Assembly (NCBI GenBank): GCA_037178855.1
Contig: JASJZC010000007.1
Span: 6,820,001 to 6,884,000, forward strand
Source of the DNA: Oscheius sp. JU75
Lineage: Eukaryota > Nematoda > Chromadorea > Rhabditida > Rhabditidae
Direction of reading: 5' to 3'
DNA: 64,000 nucleotides
In this document: positions 57,596 through 64,000 of the stretch, piece by piece
How the letters are laid out: the number at the start of each line of letters is the position of its first letter
Numbering within the stretch: the first letter of the stretch is position 1
The notes under the pieces: generated by a model
Told to the model about the DNA's origin: nothing
Database searches by the model: none
What the model saw: the letters and a program-made list of their open reading frames with translations, nothing else
Translations under genes and position numbers: made by a program

Positions 57596-60500
57596 ATGTC
57601 TGAGGAAAACCATCCTGAGCCTTTGGAACCGTCTTACTCTGAAAGGACACCTTCACCGGTAGAACAACCTCAGCCGAACTCGGAAAGGACACCTTCACCG
57701 ATGGAACTTTTTGTACCGTATTACAGAGCACCTTCCCCGATGCACAGTGGCCATGTTGATGGCATGAGGTATACCACATGCATACTTTCCTTTATTTAGT
57801 TTTCCTAAAACATCATGAATTATTTCACTTCCAACTTTTCAGAAATGAACACGTGGAGAGGGATGATGACGGCAGTGAGTTCATGGTATGATTGTTATGT
57901 TTAAATACCATCATAAACGTTTGTTTAGGAGTGCTCGGAGCCACCGCCAGCAAATGGAATGCGTTCAGCGCCCGAATCTCCAGTTCCGCATTCGAATCCC
58001 GCCTCTCCGGACGCCCAATCATCTCCTGAATCACCGACGCAAGATGAAGGACAAGTCAGCGACAATGATGAGCATATTGAATATCAAAATGTCGGTTACT
58101 TCAATTCCTTTTTGCATATTTATTGTCAGTATACTCTGACAGACCATCTTCATGGAAATAATCCGTTGTCTGAGGCAGAAAACGTGGAAAATCAGGCTGC
58201 CGAAGACGAGGGTGATGATGAAGAGCACGGAAGACTTGACAAACTGAAGGATCTGCGTTTCAAACGCTTAAACGCTCAGAAAAATGCCAGAAGGTGTGTT
58301 TTAAACATTTGTTTAAAATATCCATAGACATTAGAAACAGGAGATTGAAGATGTAAATAGGATGCAGCTAACTGCTACGCTGTAGCTGTTTCTGCTAAAA
58401 TATGACTAGTCTCATGCATCTTCATCAAGATTTTTTCAAGCTCAAAATCATTCAAAATTTCGGTTGCAAACAATTTAATCGACTTTAAACCTGCTTTTCG
58501 CGTTATTTGAGCAAGCCAATGTTTTTCTGACCAATATTAGTTCGAAATAGAGCCAGAACATAGGCTAGAACTCTAGACATTACAACGAAGACTTGCCTGA
58601 AATAGACGTCACCTATGACAGCTTATAGAGGTGCAGTCGTTTTACTTCGCGCTTGAGCTACAAATCTTTTTTGCAATGCGTGTTTTATTTTTCCGGCAAT
58701 TTTCCTCGGGTGCGGTATTTGACGCTTATTACTTGCGGCATTTTCAGTAAGTCGCTTGTTGTCTACTAGGTATTCCAAGCTCAACATGACAAAAGATGGA
58801 AACCAATTTTATAGATTTATCAATGTTGCTCATGAGCAGAATGTTCATTTTTAAAGTATACTTCGTCCAGAAACATTTCCATCAAAAGTTTGCAGCCAAC
58901 AGTGATTTACCATGTTACTTTAGCGATAAAATACTGGATACCAGTTCTGGAAACCAATCAGTGGAGTTCTTTATTATCTATCAGCTGCTTGCATCCAATC
59001 TGACATATAGAGTCATCCAACAATCTCGATACTTCACAAATAGCACAGACCTCAAGTTTCTAACATAAGAGTTTCTTCACAGAAAATTGGAAGGTTTGCA
59101 TAATTCATTGGTTCCACGTTTATGTCCCACGTTTGCAGCATCGACATCATGCCTATTGAAGAGTTTCCTTGTGTGGGGTCTTTCTTATTGTTGGCTGCGT
59201 GCAGCAAACCTCTTAGCCATTCCTTCTTTTCTTAGCCTAACACAACGGCTCCCAGCAATTCAGCGTGCCACCTTCAATTCAGACGACGATAAGATCAATA
59301 GATACTTCTGATGTTTTTACGATATGCACGCAACTTGCAGGACGCATTTGTTTGTAAAAGCGCTGCCCTCCCGCAACATTCGATCTAGGACTCCTTTCGC
59401 CACCGAATTGACGTCACACCTTTTCGAGGTTCTCTGATAGCACACAGTGCAAGAATCTCACATCTCGGTAGTGACTGAGATGGACACAAGTACGCGTTTG
59501 GTTTTCGGTTGCTCTAGCTTTTCATAGTTGCGCCAATGATAGTCTTTTTGTCAAATGTGTGACCGATTCACTTTTTTCGTTGTTAATGTAACCAACCAAA
59601 CATTCTTTTCTATCTACTATTCAACAAATGGGAGCCCCTTGTTCCTCATGCATTTATGTATCTCCTCCCTATTCGAGCTGCCAGTTGGAGCACTCAACTT
59701 TTTATCCAAAGAAACCATCGAGGCATCTGTCATGGCGACACTTTTAGGCTAACGGCTACCACCATCTTTACATGCCTCCATTTTTTATATAGCGCATATG
59801 CCATTTTATTGGGTCTTTCATATTAACGGGCCGGCTGTGCATCCTGCGTTGATTTTGCGCGCGTCAACAACAGCCTTAATGCATTAACAAAACTTTTAAC
59901 CGCCGCCCTTGACATTTTACGCAACAGCGATACAGTTTTTACTAGCTCCCCTCGTGGGTCGATATCAGTTCTGTTCTCACTTTTGCATAACCAAAATACC
60001 TCTCTCGTCATTCTGCCTTTAAAAGTCATGAAAAATCAAAGACGCTACAATCTAACACACAAATACCCGCCAGCTTCTGTCTGCGATGGGAAATTGGCCT
60101 GTTTGCAACATTTTCTGCAGATAGCGAAAAAACTAGATGTTTGTCATTTGCACACTTCGTTCGCAAATTATTACAGATTTAAAAGTAGTGTGAAAAGTTC
60201 TCGCGTTAATACTTTTATTTTCAGACCTGGCGAGCCGACGAGGAAGACAGTGCGCTCTTATCTCGACGAGTGAGTTTGTCTTCATTTTCCAGCCCCGGGA
60301 TTACTCTCGCCTATGCGCGGCAGCACCCTCTTGTGCATATCACATTTCGTTGCCAACTGCTCCAATCTTTTTAAGTCCTATACTCTCTTTGTTTGCCGCC
60401 TGACCTCCTCTCACTATAGCTACGCTTATGGGGCGGGAGTCGGGTCAGGCAGCGGCAGTTCTCCTTTTGCTTTGTACTTTTCTTCCGTTCCCATGTTTAT

Positions 60501-63500
60501 GGATCAGGAAATGCGTTAAGAGCGTAATTAGCAGAGAGGGTCTTTGCAAAGAGTCCTCCTTTGGCCACTTGTCGTCGGCAGCATAATCCAATTATCAGCA
60601 GGGGTTTACGACTCTCGTCGAGAGTCTTGAAGAAAGCCTGGGTTGGTTCAGCTATTGGCCTGTACCGTGTTATCACTGACTCGTCGCCAGATAGTCTCAT
60701 TCCCTCAGTTCTGAAAACACGAACACCTATCTCTCTTGTGGACACACTACCTCTTTTTGCTGTAGCTCCCGAGACGTTTTAGCTCCTTATCTCTTGAGAC
60801 TGACCAATGTGTCATCTCTCCCCGTATGGTCAAGCATGTCGCTTTTGTTGCGAGCTCTCTATCGGGGAAAAAGCGAGAGAACGGTCTTTGACGTACATCT
60901 GATGCCTTTCTCTTCGACTCTGAAAACAAATGATATATTAACTGCTACTTTGTGTGCAGGTAGTTCACCCGCCTGAGAATTTGTCGTGCCTTTGCGCGCG
61001 CTTTACAGCGTCTTCTCGTGTGTCCGCAGTGTCCTTATGACATTTCTTTTAAACGGCTTCCTGACAAGTGGGTCCTCCACTTACTGGCATGTACACCACT
61101 ATCTTTTGCTCATCCAACTCGGCACTGTCCTATGATCTCCCGCTATTGGGCCATTTGATGTTCGGTTTGGCGGCAGCGAGTTCTAGCCCCTCATTTTTCC
61201 CATCCTTGTTGAATTTTGATGAACACCGCGCTTCAGATTTGCTAGTTCCCTCACTTCCATGCTATAGCGCGAAAAAGCAGTTTTTGTCACAGCATGGCTC
61301 CCACCTGATATTTAAACCGTGCGAACCAAATCCCAGCTCTGACAAACAGTATGCTTTGTGTTTATTAAGTAGATTAGTTAGGGATAGAATAATCCTCATG
61401 TGGTGAGCTTACCTCTTCCCTAACTGGCTTATACGATTACCATGTAAATGATGTCTAGTTAACACAGTTCTGACCGTCTGGGTGTCTGGACCAACCTTGA
61501 ACTTACGTCTTTCGTTTGTTCCGCGCAATATATCACAGGCCCCATCCCTGATTTAGGGAGAGCGGCGTGAAAATCTCATAGACGGCGACAGCAGACAAAT
61601 AGACAAGCAATTTTTTTTGTCGGCTATAGGATACAACACAGAAATGATTGATTTGTTTCGCCGCGTTTGGGGCTACCAGCCGGCTGATCCCGCGGGTCAC
61701 CATTACTGTTTCAATACTGGTCTCTTTCTCTCAAGCTTCATCTTTTCTGCCATCCTTCCAACCGGATAGAATAACTTTCTCCGCGCAGCTTGCGATTTCG
61801 TGGGGACGCAGACGGCCAAACATTTGAATCCCGCCACTCTCTTCTACCCACAATGGCTGTGCGCTATCTAATCGCACTTATCACCTGTGCGTTCTTTGTT
61901 CCATATTGATTGATCCGGATGCTCAGTGTAAAACTCATGAGCTTCCAGCCTGTTTGTGCGTACTTGTCATGTAGAACAGCTGTTTCCGTCGGCGCAAACC
62001 GCGGCTATGAGTATATGACTCCAACTCTTTTGAACTAACTAGTCTGTTTATTGCCTTCTGACGCGCGGAGCCTTTATTTTTTGAGCAAACGGTCGCCTCT
62101 TCTCTGTACTTGCGGAGTCAATGCGTTCTGTGCAAACTATTCGACGCGCGAGCGAATAGTGTAATCCACCTGAGACCGCGTCTTAAATACGTTTTACGCG
62201 GGTTTCTGCTTCAAGCGCACAAGATTTCAAAAAGATGAAATTTCAGGAAGGGAGCCGATGAGCTTGACGTCACAGCATTTGCCGCCCGACCCGCAAAAAG
62301 GTGAGCAATTGGTCCACATCCCAGACCTTCGGACTTGTATATGAAAGAACAATGCTCATTAGATGCGGTTCCTGGCTCTTTGCCATCGGGTCCCCTTATT
62401 CGATAAACTATAATTTTCAGTGAGCCGTTTCGAGATGATAATCGCGAAGAGAGGTCCGAGCGCAAGAAAAAGAAGAAGAGACACGAGGACCGACCTCACA
62501 AAAGTGAACCGATGGATCATGTGGAAAACTCCGAGCCCGTCGATCCTGTAGCAACGGAGAGTCGTCCTGTAACCTACAGTCAAGGTGGAAATATCACGCA
62601 AAAGGTTCACATCCTACTGACGAAGATGGAAGAGTCGGTAGGTCTTTTTGACTAATTTGTACACTACCAAACGCGGGGGTAGTGTCAGACTATGAGAGGT
62701 TAGAGCAGGCAGTTTAATTCGTCCATCTGCCGAGAGCGTCTTTGAGATCCGGGCAGAAGCTGCCTGTGCGCAAGGCCGGCTTCCTATTTGCTCAACAGAG
62801 TACGCGCGAAACGCTTGAGTGCACCGCTAATTAGCTACCTGTGCCGGCTATATCATCTCTACCCTTAGCTATATTGATCACTGATTCCGATCTCTTATAC
62901 TCTTTATCGCGCTGAGAACAATCGGCTCAGAACAAAACAACCAACAAATAGTGTTAAGTACATTCTTATCGGATCTAATTACAATTTCGGCAATGATAAA
63001 GCAGTGTTAGACCCTTATATATTGAGTTGCATGACCCGCAAACAAATCAAGAGGCATAGTTACGCAGGTACTGGCTTCTTTCTTCTAATCTTCAGCGTAT
63101 ACATTGTGTTTCGGGACGGCAAAAGAGGACTCTTAGACTTTGCTCTTTCCCATGCCTTTTGACACGTAGAATTAGCGGTAACCAGCATGATTTCGTTTAC
63201 TGCGATGGTGGAGGGTACCACAGCTGAATGATAGATGTAGAGGCAGGGGTCAAGAGTTGTTCGACGGCCGTGTGTTAGCGTTAAACAAAGCAGAGCTCGT
63301 CCTGTTTCCGGCCGCAACGCTCTCCCCTCCCCATCCTCTTCATGGAGAGTTTTCATAGCTCCCCCTACTTTTGCCAGCTTCCAAGTTTACCTTACCATTC
63401 GATATGCTTGATCTCGCTTCCTTTCGAAACCAATGTTGCGCTGATTGACTGCAGGTGATGTCAGATGCAACGACGTAGAGCTCAAGGTTAAAGCGTCCAA

Positions 63501-63951
63501 GTTTAAAGTTCAGGATTTGTCAACACCATGAGCTTTGGCTGAGAGTGGCTTTGAAACTTTTAATCCAAATATTCCATTACAGCCGTAAATGCACTGCGCA
63601 CAGTCGAATTTTCCTTTGTGATGGCGTCAAAATCGGTTTATCGACAGTGTCATGCATATGCGTCGTTCTTTCTTCTCTGCCCCCATTCTCCTACTTATGT
63701 AACACAACATTTTTAGAGCGCTGGAAATGGTGAAGGTGAAAGCGAGGACGATGTCCGCGCCCTGCTCCTTGAGGCCGTTTTCTTGGAACAAGAGCTGGAT
63801 GCCACACTTGAGAAGCGTGAAAATCTCATGAAGGAGATGGAAAGTATGGCCGAGAAGGAAAAGGAAAATATCAAAAAGATGCACTCGGAGCTGCCAGTCC
63901 ATCTGCAAGGTGTCATTAAAGTCGAGGGCGACAACATCACCATCAGTGACG
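57596..63951 (+). CDS. Unrecognised nuclear-type protein with Ser-Pro repeats, 3' end beyond window
   Basis: Seven exons join in frame: 57596-57768, 57843-57885, 57929-58090, 58130-58293, 60225-60269, 62421-62637 and 63717-63951, with the last donor tentative. The N terminus is Pro/Ser-rich with a near-repeat (SERTPSPVEQPQP and SERTPSPMELF, then APSPM) that resembles proline-directed kinase sites. An acidic region follows (EDEGDDEEHGRLDKLKDLRF), then a lysine cluster (ERKKKKKRHEDRP) that looks like a nuclear-localisation signal. A Glu/Lys-rich coiled coil comes last (LEQELDATLEKRENLMKEME, EKEKENIKKMH). I do not recognise the family. Introns of 1.1-2.2 kb contrast with the 34-60 bp introns elsewhere. 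Intron 58091-58129 is 39 bp, stop-free and a multiple of three. Confidence 0.7.
58294..60224 (+). other. Large intron 4 of the last gene
   Basis: The 1.9-kb interval has scattered short open frames but no exon with matching splice sites and phase, and no repeat that I can define. Confidence 0.45.
60270..62420 (+). other. Large intron 5 of the last gene
   Basis: The 2.2-kb interval is pyrimidine-rich on this strand. No nested gene on either strand was supported. Confidence 0.45.
62638..63716 (+). other. Large intron 6 of the last gene
   Basis: The 1.1-kb interval has no coding or structural feature that I can support. Confidence 0.45.
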
Positions 63952-64000
63952 GTTCGTTTTTAAGTGTGGTCAGGTGTGATTGACGAGCTTGTGAAGATTG

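Overview
The window looks like nuclear DNA from a nematode. The evidence is a vitellogenin gene of worm type with worm-like promoter sites, a cuticlin-type ZP-domain gene, a two-Ig secreted protein resembling the ZIG family, introns as short as 34 bp with TTTCAG-like acceptors, and several genes whose ATG lies 0-16 nt behind an orphan 3' splice acceptor, as expected for spliced-leader trans-splicing. I cannot name the species. Exon models were built by hand from splice sites, reading frame and family knowledge. Those for the BAR-RhoGAP gene, the MRTF gene, the LMO gene and vitellogenin stay in frame from ATG to stop.

Left third (1-22 kb). A minus-strand secreted protein with a Pro-rich and Thr-rich tail runs off the left edge. 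A plus-strand ZP-domain (cuticlin-like) gene follows. Next come two minus-strand small-GTPase regulators: a BAR-RhoGAP of the RICH/Nadrin type and a C3G/RAPGEF1-type Rap exchange factor. After these lie a 128-aa two-helix membrane protein and a TWK-type two-pore potassium channel, both minus.

Middle (22-43 kb). This part is gene-poor and repeat-rich. It holds a LIM-only protein, a scaffold with a PH-like region and two PDZ-like regions, and a two-Ig secreted protein, all on minus. It also holds a dispersed hairpin-ended repeat in three copies, a tRNA-like foldback, and a dead mariner element split by other DNA. Inside the mariner sits an RTE-type LINE with an intact ORF and a perfect 12-bp target-site duplication.

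Right third (43-64 kb). The plus strand carries a complete 22-exon MRTF (MKL) actin-regulated SRF coactivator, then a 1601-aa vitellogenin with TATA box, GATA site and an exact PBX:MEIS composite site, then the 5' part of an unrecognised nuclear-looking protein with large introns that runs off the right edge.

The genes do not form one pathway. Several concern actin and adhesion signalling (BAR-RhoGAP, C3G, PDZ scaffold, MRTF). The more unusual observations are a cluster of probable GC-AG introns, frequent stop-free introns whose length is a multiple of three, a nematode MRTF with only two detectable RPEL motifs, and the yolk-gene promoter sites.
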